64,000 nt of DNA from Scilla litardierei (Eukaryota; Streptophyta; Magnoliopsida; Asparagales; Asparagaceae). How positions within the stretch are numbered: the first letter of the stretch is position 1; each line of letters begins with the position of its first letter. The position numbers and the translations under genes were made by a program. Positions 41,760-52,740 of the stretch are shown piece after piece. The stretch is from NCBI GenBank assembly GCA_030789695.1, contig CM061140.1, positions 175,174,319 to 175,238,318 of the forward strand, written 5' to 3'. Below the pieces are notes generated by a model. The model ran no database searches. It was given only the letters and a program-made list of their open reading frames with translations, and was not told where the DNA came from.

Positions 41760-42121
41760 TAGTGTCGACCACCAAGATTGATCCCAGAAAGTATATTAGT
41801 GTCGACCAACAAGGCTGACCCTAGAAAGTATACGTTCTAGTGTCGACCACCAAGGTCGACACTAGAAAGTATACATTTTAGTGTCGACATCTGCAGCCGA
41901 CACAAGAAAATCACCCACTAGTGTCGACAATTTATCTTCTTGTGTCGACAACTTAAGATCAACACAAGATATGAGCTCTAGTGTCGGCATACATGTAGGA
42001 ATCGAAAAAATGGCTTTTCTAATGTCGACTTTCTTCTACCGACACTAAAAGTATACTTTTAGTGTCAGCAAATTTAAGTCGACACTAATTTTGGTCACAA
42101 GAAACTCACTTTTTTGTAGTG
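41760..42121. repeat. CACTA subterminal repeat block and right terminus
   Basis: At least ten copies of (T)AGTGTCGAC or its complement GTCGACACTA, in both orientations, followed by the terminal TTTTTTGTAGTG. Such blocks bind the element's own transposition proteins in En/Spm. Confidence 0.85.
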
Positions 42122-42124
42122 ATG

Positions 42125-43379
42125 CTAAGGCAAGTTGTTCCTTGTGAATTGGCTAAGTGACTGGAAGATGTTGCTTGTTTCAATGTGGCCAAGGGCCGGT
42201 TGTGATGATGAGGGGAGATGTGGTTGTTCTCTTTAGTTATATCCCTTATGTTGCATTTTATCCAATGCATGTGTTATGTTGCACCCTTTATGTTGCATGC
42301 TAGCCCTTGTGACTTAATGTGTTTTAATCCTTTATGTCATTTACTTCTGCTTATTGCATGTATTTAGTGTTGTTTATTGCCTCTTGCTCTAGTCTTAATT
42401 GAATAAAACAAACTTTAATCATATGGATGCCTCAGTCCTCTTAAAGGAGGGTGAGCGACAAACATGGGGTTGTGGAAAACCTGAGTACCGGGTAGGCATA
42501 TGGGATGGACAGCTGAGTTTGTGGACCACTCCTGACGAGCCCACAGAGCCGGAAAGTAGGTTTGGTTTTGGTTGAGTTGGTTGAGTTGGTGAACGGCTTC
42601 TTTTCTAAGAGATTGTCTCGGGAAGTCGTAGCATTCTACCCCCTTACCGGGTGAGTTCCATGTTCGTATGTTTACTCGATACCCATTCTGATAATAAACA
42701 AACAAATTAAATTGCATTTTACCCTTGCACTTAATGTTAATGATGTGCTCTCTTCTATTTGTATGGCTTTAGAAGTTTCATTGGTGTTACTTGTTGTTAC
42801 TTGCGTTGTTGTCCCTTCCCATTGCACCCTATTGCATTAATGTGTATGCTCTTATTTTTGTGGCATCACTGTAACCACTTTCCTCATATTCAACGACATA
42901 CCCAGGTTTTCAAATGACATTTAATTAAATACTTAAGTGACTTAACCTTTCTAATGTGTGATTCCTATTTTAATGTTATAGCTCTTATAGTTTTTGCCTT
43001 GCAGTTTACTTACATCTTGTAGTGTAGTAATGGATGTTTAATTGCCTCATTTCCTTTGCTCCTTTGATACATTAATATATTGCTATGCCATGTTCCGGTA
43101 GTACTTTCACTTGTAGCACTAGTTCACTCAGTAGTTGCATTTAGGGAGTTATACAATCTTCAAACCTATCGTACAATTATACTTTTCCTCTATTTCTCAT
43201 TACTTGTTTCAGGAAACAAAGGGGAGGCGTGCTCCAGAGAGCCACACCCTTATCGCCAGGCTCGAACTCGGGCTTGAGTGTGCTATACTCGGTGGTCATC
43301 CCTGATGAAAAACAAGACTCATCGTCTTCCCAAAGAGCAATTGGATAGAGGCGATCTAGGGGCCCGCGCCACACATGCC
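42125..43379. other. Unassigned LTR-like sequence
   Basis: T-rich sequence with repeated TTGCATG / TTACTTG words, like the middle of long chromovirus LTRs. No TG..CA boundaries, coding sequence or RNA gene could be fixed. It does not continue LTR D from the other side of the CACTA element. Confidence 0.3.
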
Positions 43380-43394
43380 CGTCGACGATGGTCC

Positions 43395-43610
43395 CGCGCA
43401 TGCTCTTCAGCAAAGCTTCCCTCTCGTCGACCAAGCCCGTCTGATCGATGTCGTCAGACCAAGCTCGTCCACAAAGCTTCCCTCTCGTCGACCAAGCTCG
43501 TCCGATTGATGTCGTTCGACCAAGCTCGTCGACAGAGCTTCCCTCTCGTCAACCAAGCTCGTCCGATCGATGTCATCTGACCAAGCTCGTAGACAGAGCT
43601 TTATCTTCAT
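43395..43610. repeat. 61-bp minisatellite, first block
   Basis: About 3.5 units of roughly 61 bp containing AAGCTTCCCTCTCGTCGACC, AAGCTCGTCCGATCGATGTC and GTCCGACCAAGCTCGTCGAC. Confidence 0.85.
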
Positions 43611-43648
43611 ATAAGTAATATACTTTCTATATTTGCATCTTGAAGCTT

Positions 43649-43786
43649 TTTAATGCGCAACAGTTCAATAAAGGGATGGTCAAAGCAATTGCTCCTGCTA
43701 TAGAATCTAGTTTAAAGCTATACGAGGAAGTTTTAGGGTTGGGATTTAAGATATTCTTGTTGACTGTCGGGCTGAAACACACATGA
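43649..43786 (+). pseudogene. Acid phosphatase (HAD class B / VSP-like) exon relic
   Basis: A frame ending in TGA reads FNKGMVKAIAPAIESS then LKLYEEVLGLGFKIFLLTVG. Plant HAD acid phosphatases and vegetative storage proteins have W[VI]..G.APA...SLKLY.E...LGFK.FLLTGR, the loop with HAD motif II. Likeness stops at LLT, where G-R has become V-G. No other exon is seen. It lies between two blocks of the same minisatellite, so it was probably carried in with that repeat. Confidence 0.7.
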
Positions 43787-43794
43787 ACATGTCG

Positions 43795-44205
43795 ATGTCG
43801 ACCAACCAAGCTCGTCGACAGTCTGATCGATGTCGTCCAACCAAGCTCGTCGACAGAGCTTCACTCTCGTCGACCAAACTCCTCCGATCAATGTCATCCG
43901 ACCAAGCCCGTCGACAGTCCGATCAATTTCGTCCGATCAAGCTCGTCGACCAAGCTCCTCCGATCGATGTCATCCGACCAAGCTCGTCAACAGTCCGATC
44001 GATGTCGTCGACGACAGTCGGATCGATGTCGTCCGACCAAGCCCGTTCGATCGATGTCGTCAAACCAAGCTCATAGACAGAGATTCCCTCTCGTCGACCA
44101 AGCCCGACCGAACGATGTTGTCCGACCAAGCTTGCCGATAACCCTATCGATGTCGTCGACCAAGCTTGTCCGATCAATGTCGTCCGAGGCCCCTCTGATC
44201 GAGTC
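43795..44205. repeat. 61-bp minisatellite, second block
   Basis: Five to seven irregular units of the same words (GTCGACCAAGCTCGTC, GATCGATGTCGTCCGACC), with more deletions than the first block. One further unit lies at 61370-61430, beyond element C. Confidence 0.85.
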
Positions 44206-44423
44206 TCACTCTGGAATCTGTACCTCCATTTTCAGGTTTCAAGCACAATCACCTACAGAATCTGTACCTCTTTCATAGCATTCCGGCAGACGCGTCGTCC
44301 CTGCATTGTCGCCTGCATTGCGGGCCTCGCCATCGATGGCTAGCAGCGAGGTCTCGTCAACGCCATCTCGTGGGTGGGATGGCTGGGCGTCGAGCTCTCT
44401 GAGATCGCATGGTCCTTTGCAAG
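44206..44423. other. Unassigned spacer next to element C
   Basis: A short repeated phrase (GGAATCTGTACCTCCATTTT / AGAATCTGTACCTCTTTC). No gene seen. It replaces the missing U5 end of LTR C. Confidence 0.4.
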
Positions 44424-45197
44424 ACTGAAAGTGGGCCGACCTAACGTGGCGAGCTATTGTGGAAGAACAAAGATATTATAGACATTTGCCCTTGTGTGTG
44501 TGTGTGTGTAATCAGAATGAGTTAATTGGCCAACCCCTCTCTCGATGGAGGTGAAGGGGCATTTATACCTGATAGAGGCAGTTAGGTGAGGCTGACCTGG
44601 CGTGCTGAGCTGGCGCGTCTGTCAGCGGAAGCTTCAGACGAGGATGTCAGACCTATGCATGTCAGACCTATGCGTGTCAGCCATGCTTTTATCAGACGGC
44701 GCAACGACAAGGGGCGCTTTTGTCAGTGTCAGAGCCGAAAGCACCAACAGTCAGGGGGGCGCAGCGGCCAGGGGGTGCTTTGTCAGGCTGTCGTGCGACG
44801 GAAGCGTCAGTGGCGTCCTTGTACTAGGTTGTTTGTCGTGTCCGATGAGCCAAAGGGTCGCCATGGGGCGTTAATGGAGCGGGGCCGCTCTCGAACCTCT
44901 TAGTCGCCCTCGACGAGCGATGAGCTACCTACTTGTATTCCTGGCGGACTCGGAGGGAAGCGTGCACCCACCTGGCTAGGCGCGGGGCGTAGTGCGCCCT
45001 CTCCACTCAGTCGGGATGATCTTCAGGGGTGATAAGTGACCAGTGGGCTAATGGAGATGAGGCGATCAGTCGGTGGGGGTAGGTCGAAGTGTCCGTCTCC
45101 GCCAGTCGGGGACTCGGTCGATGGATGGGCCGAGTTGGCTGCGCGTGATGCGAGCTCGGACTGTAGTCCAGGGTAGCACTATCTTTAGGGCGTAACA
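44424..45197 (-). mobile_element. 3' LTR of Tat element C, U5 end missing
   Basis: On the minus strand it starts TGTTACGCCCTAAAG at 45197 and matches the 5' LTR (60271-61369) closely down to CCACTTTCAG at about 44424, then stops matching. The last roughly 350 bp of the LTR are lost. TATA at 44560-44567 (minus; TATAAATG, against TATAAATA in the 5' copy). A (GT)n run at 44495-44509 differs from the other LTR. No target duplication can be tested. Confidence 0.85.
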
Positions 45198-45521
45198 ATT
45201 GCCCCGTCATTCGAGCTTGGGGCGGAAGCCTGGTTCAGGTCGGATGACGCACTATGACGCACTATCCCTCCCCTATTCGGGTGAGGAGTGGTAGCCTTCG
45301 TGCTGAACTCAGAAGCGACGACGGCGGTTGTTTCGAAATACCCGCCCTTCCTTTTGCCACCATCATTACGATTTGACAGGGTGGGGAGGAATCGAGGGGC
45401 CTCAATTACCCAGGATGTGATGTGTGGCGGATGCGACCGGGGGTGGTAGTCGAGGTGTCAGAGTGACTCGGATCGGTGCCGCGTGACGGCGCTTCAACGG
45501 TTGAGATAACCCGCTGCTGGC

Positions 45522-45529
45522 TATAAGTA
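45522..45529 (+). promoter_or_regulatory. TATA-like box upstream of antisense ORF copy 1
   Basis: TATAAGTA, about 180 bp before ATG 45704. The upstream 150 bp share words with the region before copy 2 (TGCGACCGGGGGTGG/TGTGACTGCGGCTGTC, GTGTCAGAGTGACTCGGAT/GCGTCAGAAGGCTCGGAT). Confidence 0.5.
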
Positions 45530-45703
45530 GAGAGTGGGAGGACCGATCGACAGTTTCCTCCGATTTCAACTTTTCTTCACGCGCTTCTTCTTCTCCAATC
45601 TTCCAACTGCCGTCATCGCCGACAGCCGTTGCCGGAGTCGTTAGTCCGATCCCTTCTTCAGCCCGTCTCCTTTCGGTCAGGTAATCTCTTGATCTTTTCT
45701 TGG

Positions 45704-47738
45704 ATGGCTTATCCTCACGAGGTTGGAGGGGGTAGTGGTGCGGTGAGGGAGGAGGTAGTGGAAAAGGAAGAGTAATTGGAAGCGACATTGTGGCGGTGGA
45801 GGGAGAGATCATTCCTGCGGAGGGTGCCGAGGATTGCGGTGACCACTCGATGCAAAACTGACAGGATCAATATCAAGGAAATCCGGGCGAGGTATGTACG
45901 CCCCCCTTGCAAGGTGCGCCTCCCTGGAGCTGACGAAAGGATATGTTTCCCAGGGGATAACGAGGTCGGGGTCTACGTCCGGACTTTCGAGCTTGGCCTC
46001 TGATTTCCCCTCAACCCCTATCTCCTTCATCTGTTGAACTTCTTCGAGCTTCCGCTTTTTGCGTTGGCTCCGAGCTCCCTTGATTTGATGATCGGCGTCG
46101 TCCTCTGCCTCGCCAGCGATCGGAGTCCGTCCCCGGCTCTCTTCCGCCACTTCTTCGTGATGAGGAGGGAGCAGATGCATTACCGTGTGTACGAGAAGAC
46201 GGGACGGTCTATCATCTGACGGGTGCCGACCGACGAGAAACGGTGGAGGGAGAGCTTCGTTTTCGTACTGATGCCGACCGATGTGGTATTGATGTCGAAC
46301 TGGGGGGCATTGAACCCTTTAGTGAATGAGGAGGTTGCCTTGACGGAGGAGGATTTGGCGAGTGCCCAAATTTTGGAGGAAATTCCCGAGGCAGACCGGC
46401 AGCTGGCGAGCTTGACACAGGACGACCGGCTCGCCCAGCATTTTTGGCCCGAAGGTACTTTGAATCTAGCGAACTTTCTCATGTAGGCTTACCCTGATCT
46501 TTCTCTTCTTTGCAGGCGTGGATACGATGCTTTCAAGGGAGGAGGTGTTGAGGGCGGCAGGGGTGCCTGTTGCGAAGAAACTTGATACCCGGGACAAAGG
46601 GAAGGAAGTGGTGGACGAGGAAGGGTCTGCGAGGGTGACAGCCCAAAAACGTGGCGCCGAGACCGCGATTGGGGAAAGGGCGGATAAGAGGCAACGGACG
46701 TCAGAATCAGACGCTTCACCCCCTCGCACTGACAAGGCCGCACCTGAGAGTCCGGCTGACCAGGAAGAGGCTGCCACGGCTCTTCTAAAGATTCCAACTG
46801 CAAGGAAGCCCAGCAGGGCGCCCACCGTTGATCGGTGGGCTTACGGGATTCTCCAGCGGGAGATGGGAAGAGAGGCGCACCCGAGCTGTTAGAGGGCGCT
46901 TGCCCGCTTTAGGTCGACGAGGGCCGAGGTTGAAGCCCTTCCAAGGGAGGATGTCCACCAGCCGACCTGCCAGATAGGCAAGGGGGGGTCTGTGTTTGAT
47001 GATGCCGGAGTGGCGGCCCGTCTGTCGGAAAATAGCGTGCTACCGCGGGATCGCGAATCCTTGACCAATATTGGCACGGAGCGTCTGTGCGCTTCCGCGA
47101 TCTGGCATAACATGCAGGTAGGACGAGTCTCTTACCTCGTCCTACAAGTCTTTTTGCTTACACGTCTGACTGTGTCTTGGCTTCTTTTGCAGTCGGTGGC
47201 TGCGATGGAGGCTCTGCAACGCCACACCCCGGTGGCCCTAGTCAAGGCGTCCCTTAAGAGGACGAGGGCGGAGCTTCATGAGACACAACAAAAGTTGCAA
47301 GAGAAGGACGCGGAGCTGGGACGAGTCATGAGGGTCCGTGACGCTCAAATGAAGCTTGTCGAGTATCTAGAGGCAAAGCAGGCCACGCTCGCCCGTCAGC
47401 TTCAGGAGGAAGAGGATATGCGAGCCGACATCCTGAAGAGGCACTCTGAGAAGATGGACAGCAAGGAGCGGGTGATCGACCTTCAGCAGGGAAAGATAGC
47501 CGATCTGAAGCGGGTGATCGAGGCGGGGAAAAGGGAGGAGGCTATCTTGAAGAGGCAGATGGAGGAGCAGGGGAAGGTATATCAAGGCATGATGGACGCC
47601 GCCGTCCGTCGATATCAAGACGAAACGCTCATACCATTGCTGCGGACGGTGCGGGAGGTGGGCGTCGAGGAAGGGCTGGCGAAGATGAAGAACTGGCGAA
47701 CTTGCATCCCTCGCTTGTGGCCGATTTCCCCAAGCTAG
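45704..47738 (+). pseudogene. Antisense extra ORF of Tat element C, copy 1 (Transposase_28-like)
   Basis: Plus strand, opposite to the element's gag-pol. One main frame, with stops, has IRARYVRPPCKVRLPGADER, ICFPGDNEVGVYVRTFELGL, the segment FPLNPYLLHLLNFFELPLFA and LFRHFFVMRR, the pattern of the plant 'putative gypsy type transposon' family (Transposase_28), followed by MSNWGALNPL and a long coiled coil (47210-47690, E/K/R/Q-rich). Two GT-AG introns are likely, 46455-46515 and 47118-47192. In-frame stops occur near 45773, 46001 and 46217, so it is not intact. The role of this extra ORF is unknown; antisense 3' ORFs are known in Tat-lineage elements such as Grande. Confidence 0.7.
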
Positions 47739-47739
47739 A

Positions 47740-48560
47740 CGTGCCCTTAGCAGAGGAAAAAGAGGAATCAGGCGATCCTCTAGGGGTTGGTGGTCCGATG
47801 GGCGACCCAGCAGATACACAGGCTCCGGGGGGTGATGGCAGAGGATGAAGCGGCCGATTCAAGGAGCTTTTAGGGCGATTTTTGTATGGCCTGCTTTGGG
47901 CCGAGCTGATGTCGCGTTGTATTGTAGGCGAACCCTGGGTTTGTAAAAAGTTAATTATATAAATGAAATGCAAGACTTGTCCTTACTTTTTGTTTTCCTT
48001 GTTGGTTGCGCGGGTGGTGTTTTTGCCTGGGTATGAATGTCCCCAACATTCTCGTACTGACGAGCGTTGAGCCGATGATGAGTAGAATGTTATGATGTAG
48101 TGTGTTCGACTTGGACTTGGGGAGGGAGCTTCCGATTAATGGGTGGACCGCACGCTCATGGCCTGGCGCTCGGAATCGTGCGAGATTGGGCGCCGACTTT
48201 CGTCGATGGGGAGCCGAAGTTTTTAGTCTGACAATCAGGTAGATAAATTAGGATGCACAAGAATATATGTATGATGTGGGGAGGGGATGACCAGTTGCTT
48301 GGACGTGCTAAGTTTTGGATTTATAGAAGGCGATGCTTTGTAAGTAGACCCAAGTGTGGCACGAGCTCGCCATTCGGCCTTCTGGGCCTCCTTTTGTGGG
48401 GCGAAAGCACGCATGGAATGCCGCGATACTCCCTTGTCCGACAATCAGAAATGGTAGTCTGATCCGTTATGCAGGTCTGTACGATAGCACGTCAGGGACT
48501 CCCTTATCCGCTGGACGAACTATCACCCTTGCTCGCCTTAACGTAGTGGAGCGGGTCCTT
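47740..48560. other. Spacer between the two antisense ORF copies
   Basis: The 3' end of copy 1 with a TTAATTATATAAATGAAATG tail (copy 2 has AGTTAAATGAAATGG at 51448), then sequence without gene features. Short phrases such as ACTCCCTTGTCCGACAATCAG / ACTCCCTTATCCG are repeated at 48428 and 48500. Confidence 0.4.
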
Positions 48561-48778
48561 GATCTGAGCGAGGGGAAAAGGCCGGAATTATTTCGAAAAC
48601 CCCGCCAATCGATTTAACGCAATCATTTCGAATCGAAGGCGGGGGGAGATCGAAGCGTCCCGACCGTTCGGCGGGTGACGCGTGGAGGATGTGACTGCGG
48701 CTGTCAGTCCAAGCGTCAGAAGGCTCGGATCTTCGATGCGTGGCGGGAATTCTACGGCTCGGATCTGTCGGGGATTCC

Positions 48779-48786
48779 TATAAATA
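48779..48786 (+). promoter_or_regulatory. TATA box upstream of antisense ORF copy 2
   Basis: TATAAATA in TTCCTATAAATAGGGG, about 180 bp before ATG 48962, the same distance as in copy 1. Confidence 0.6.
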
Positions 48787-48961
48787 GGGGTGGAAAAGGT
48801 CGAGTGAGAGTTTTCCACTTCTGAGTTCCTACGAGAGTTTGCCCTTGCCGGAGCTTCCGATTTCCATTGCCGTCGAAGTCCTCGTCGGAGTTCGTGCCAC
48901 CGTCGCGACACCGTCTTCCAGATACCGGAATCGCATAGGTATACCTCTTTTCCTTCTAGCA

Positions 48962-51329
48962 ATGACCTCATTGACATCTTCCTCTCGTTCATGGGCGTCG
49001 AGGGAGGTGGAGAAGTGGATTAGGTGCGAGGGAGGGATGGAGAACTCCGTCGTGGATATGGTGGAGAGTGAGGAAGAGAGGCCGCCAGAGAGTCATGATC
49101 GCAAGCAGGGGGCTGAGTAGCCAGCAGGTCCGTCTAGGGTGTATCGGAGGGATCCGAGGAAGGGGAAGGGGCATGTGGTGCCGACGCCGAAGTCGCCCGC
49201 ACGGGCCGGGTTTACTGTGGCCACGGTCGGGGATGTTCTAGCCGAGATGTTGTGCGCGGTGTCGGTGGCACGGACACACATCATACCTGAAATCCGTGTG
49301 TCATACATTAGGCCGCCCTACGCAGTCCGCCTACCGACCGCTTCGAAACGGGTGTGCTTCGCAAGAAACTATGAGGTCGGGGTATACGTAGCATGCTTCA
49401 ACCAAGGGCTGCGCTTCCCTCTTCCTCCTCTGCTGCTGGAGATTCTGAATTTTCTGGAGCTGTCGTTGTTCCAACTGATGCCGAACTCTATTAGTGCGAT
49501 CGTTGGCTTCCTCGTTCTGTGTGCGAGTAACAACGTATGACCATTCCTCTCCCTGTTCCGCCATTTCTTCGCGCTTAAGAAACTGAGGTCGTACTATTAC
49601 TTGTCGGCGAAGAAAATTCACCCCCTTATCTTGGGCTTGCCGGGCAAGATTAAGGTTGGAGGGAGCAGTACGTGTTCGTCTCAACGCCTCCGGACTTGGC
49701 ATTGAGGTCGAACTGGGGCGCCCTGAATCCGGATGCCAAGAAGGGTGTTTACTTGAGTGAGAATGAGGAGGAGCGGGCTAGGATCCTAGAGGCAATCCCT
49801 GATGCTGGCAGGGAGTACGGCATGCTCGCCCAAAAGGAGACGATACTTCGGCATATCTGGCCCGAAGGTAACCACAGCTTTGTGGTTGTCGCTCCTAATG
49901 TGCTCACCCTGATCTCTCTTCCTTTTGCAGGCCGGACAATGAGTCTGCCCGTCGAGGAGCTGAAGAGGCTAGTTGCAGAGAAGGCGGCCAAGCAACCTAC
50001 GAAGGTTGAGAAGAAGAGGCCTCATGGGGGGACGTCAACAAAAAAGGCGGAGACGACGAGGAAGGCAGAAACGAAGAGGCCGAAGTTGACTTGAAGTCGA
50101 CCGATCAGGGGCGGTCAGGCGGGGGCGACCAATGATAGCCGACCTGCTGAGGGAACCGCACGCGGAGGCGACCCCTCGATCGTCGACCTCGAAACGGAGG
50201 TTGGTCGGAACGTGCCGGCGGTTGAAGGCTCCCAGAGTGGTTGGTCGCTCCCGAAGGCTGCTGCCGCCGCTGCAACGTCGACCCAGAGCCCAATTCCTCC
50301 GGGTGGTTCCACTGGGTCGGGCTCTGCTGTCCAGACGACTGGCGGGGATCGATGGCCCTATGGCTGCTCGTGGTTCGCGCTAGAGAAGCCCGCCCACTCA
50401 AGCTGTGAGGCCTCGCTCGCCGTCTTTAAGTCGAAGAGGGCTGAGATCGAGAATTTATCGCCTCAGGTTCTCTCGCTGTTGCCCTACCTGGTTGGGTCTA
50501 CCGAGTCGGTTTTCGACGAGGTAGGGGTGGCGGCTAGGCTGGCTGAAAACTGCCAGCTGCCCCGAGACAAAGAATCCTTGGCAGACGTTGGTCCGGAGCG
50601 GCTATGCGCCTCCGCGATATGGCACATTATGCAGGTAGGTCGTCCGGTTTAGACAAACTTTTGCTAAGGCATAGTCTAACCCCATATCTATGCAGGCCAA
50701 CGCTATGGTGGTTGCCACCAGGCGTCATGCCCCGGCTGTAAACAAGGCCGAGGCCCTTCTTGCGAAGAAGCAAGCTGAGCTTGTTAAGCTCTAGAAGGCC
50801 GCTGACGAGCAGCTGTTGCACGAGAGGGCCAAGTGCGGTAAGCTGAAGACGAAGGTCCAGCAGCTGGAGGTATGCCTGAAAAGCACGAGACGAGGGCCGC
50901 CCTTGGAGCGACTCGCCAAGCTGAGCTTGAGGGCGAGCTGAAGGAAGAGAGGGCGCGGGCGGCCGAACGGGTGGAGCAGGTGAACGCCGGGAAAGAAGAG
51001 CTGGCGGCAAAGACCGAAGAATTTCGACTTACCAGGTGGAGCATTTCGTCCCGGCCCTAATGGAGATGAAGATGGAGGGCCTGGACGAAGGCTGAGCAGA
51101 GGGCTGGGAGGCGTGCCTCCAAAGGATAAAGAAGAAAGCGAGCTGCCTTTATCCTTCGACTGAGGTCGATTTCGACCTGCTCGCGACCTCTGACGCGGAG
51201 GAGGCGGAAGCGGAGGGCGACGAGGGTGCGCCTATTGATATAGAGGGCGACAGTCTGGAGACCGACAAAGGGGGTGGCGACCAAGGGGACGGCAGCCAGG
51301 GGGTGGCAATCAGAGGGCTTAGTTCGTAG
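48962..51329 (+). pseudogene. Antisense extra ORF of Tat element C, copy 2 (Transposase_28-like)
   Basis: Same layout as copy 1: IRVSYIRPPYAVRLPTASKR, VCFARNYEVGVYVACFNQGL, RFPLPPLLLEILNFLELSLF, then LFRHFFALKK, LRSNWGALNPDAKKGVY, and RHIWPEG before intron 1. Introns at 49868-49930 and 50635-50695 interrupt the same places as in copy 1 (after WPEG and after the W-H-x-M-Q codons). The C-terminal part is a coiled coil followed by an acidic tail to TAG at 51327-51329. It has stops (49123, near 49540, 50792, 51093) and a frameshift near 49680. It is clearly diverged from copy 1, so the duplication is old. Confidence 0.7.
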
Positions 51330-51479
51330 TTTTCTTTCCTTTTTCTTCTTTTTGTGTAAGTTTCGGACGTTTGATGGGGTCGACCAAGGGGATGCCATTT
51401 TTTGTAAGGTAGGCCCCATCGATTGGTGTAAAAATTTTCGCCCAGGCTAGTTAAATGAAATGGAAGTTTTTGCTAACTG

Positions 51480-51880
51480 ATGCGGTCTGGTTTCTTCTTC
51501 ATAACTGGGTAGTACGGCCCATAGCCGGGGGAGGGAGTGGATTGGTAGGTCGGCCTGTGCCCATCTCCGGTTTGGGTGGCGGAGCTCCGTGAGCTTGCCC
51601 CGGCGATTGGCGAAGTCCGAAGATAAGTGAATTTTTCAATCGGAGGACGGAATTTGATAGTTTTCATGAAAGGAAGAACATTTCATTAATATTTACAAGG
51701 CCACTGATAGTGATTGAGCGAGCGTGCCACCATCCGTGAATGGGTTAGCTCGCCGTCGACCCAAGTTGACTTGGGGGAGGTGAGCTGCTGGCTCGACGAA
51801 ATCGGCGATTCCATAGGTTACTTCCTGTTTTGCTGCGAGCTTCCCTCGATGAGCGGGCTCCGTGTTGATTTTGAGGAGTG
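51480..51880 (-). pseudogene. Relic of a second integrase end plus one array unit
   Basis: 51500-51600 holds one unit of the element's tandem repeat (CATCTCCGGTTTGGGTGGCG, GAGCTCCGTGAGCTTGCCCC). 51630-51870 resembles 54385-54640, the end of integrase and its 3' flank, including GCGAGCTTCCCTCGATGAGCG against GTGAGCTTCCCTCATCGAGCG. It lies outside the main array, so part of the pol-3' junction is present twice. Confidence 0.5.
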
Positions 51881-51889
51881 TCCCGGAGG

Positions 51890-52740
51890 CGCTCGGCCGT
51901 CCCTTGCTGGCGATGGCCTTCCTTCTCTATCGTTACTCTCCGCGTCCCTTATTTGCCTTCTCGATGACGGCGGGTTGTTTGATCTGTTCTGGAAGTTCCT
52001 CAGGCCCGGTAGTGACACTGGAAGGGGAAGAGGAGGGGCAGATCGGAGGCAGGGGCACGTTGTTTGGGACCACTGGCCGGTTGTAGGAAGAGTTGGGCGG
52101 TCGGGGTAGCGACACTCCCACGGAGGTGGAGGTCGTCGTAGAGTGGACGCTGGAAGAGAGAGGTTGTCCACCGCGGCTCCTCTGGCGCAAGTTGTCCAGG
52201 GGAAGCCGAGGTGGAGATGGCGCGCCGTCTATGTGTAAGAGGAATAACTCATCGACGATCTGCCTATAAGATGAATAACTCGTCAGAAAGGCTTGCTTGG
52301 CCGCCCCACGTGAGCATGTCCTGTGATTGGGTGGGCAAGAGACTCTTGGGGGGGGAACGGTCATGTAGGGCGATCTAAAGGTGGGTCGCCTATGATCGCG
52401 ATGGACCAACGAGGGAGGGTCGAACACGTGGGCATCCCTTGCCTTTGTATACTCATGGGAAGCGGTTTAAAGCTTGTTTGCCCCTCTCTTTCTTCGGGGG
52501 CCAAAGGGGGGCTATTTATAAATGTTTGTCATTGATACCCTATGTTGAGCTGGCACGATGAGTTGGCTTGACAGGGTCGGGTCAGTTCAGACCCACTTTA
52601 GTCAGGCGTGACCTGTCAGGCATGAGACATCAAATCTGCTTTCGTCAGAGGGTGAGTCGTCTTTAGAGCGGGCCTCCCGAGTCTGTCCTTTTGCGCTGAT
52701 AAGTCACTTTGGGGGATACTTTCTTGAGGCTGTGAGGTGT
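51890..52740 (-). mobile_element. Possible diverged Tat LTR relic
   Basis: The order CTATTTATAAATG, then GTTGAGCTGGCACGATGAGT, then GTCAGGCGTGACCTGTCAGG recalls LTR C (CATTTATACC, GTGCTGAGCTGGCGCGTCTG, GTCAG-rich). The orientation is the same. No clear ends; likeness is partial. Confidence 0.35.

Larger units (their letters stand above)
37145..42121 (-). mobile_element. CACTA (En/Spm-type) element carrying captured host exons
   Basis: The right end reads TTTTTTGTAGTG at 42110-42121, i.e. CACTACAAAAAAGTGAG on the minus strand. The left end begins TACAAAAAAGT, the same terminal repeat lacking the first three bases CAC. ATG flanks both sides (37142-37144 and 42122-42124), the 3-bp duplication size of CACTA elements. 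Subterminal repeats with TAGTGTCGAC words fill 41760-42121. A Transposase_24-like gene lies at the left on the minus strand. Exons related to RPL18, Aux/IAA and HD-Zip IV lie between, all on the minus strand. No TNP2-type transposase is seen, so it is non-autonomous. Confidence 0.8.

Noticed and set aside
43278..44278. ORFs of about 100 codons on both strands
   Set aside because: They run through the 61-bp minisatellite and are not conserved proteins.
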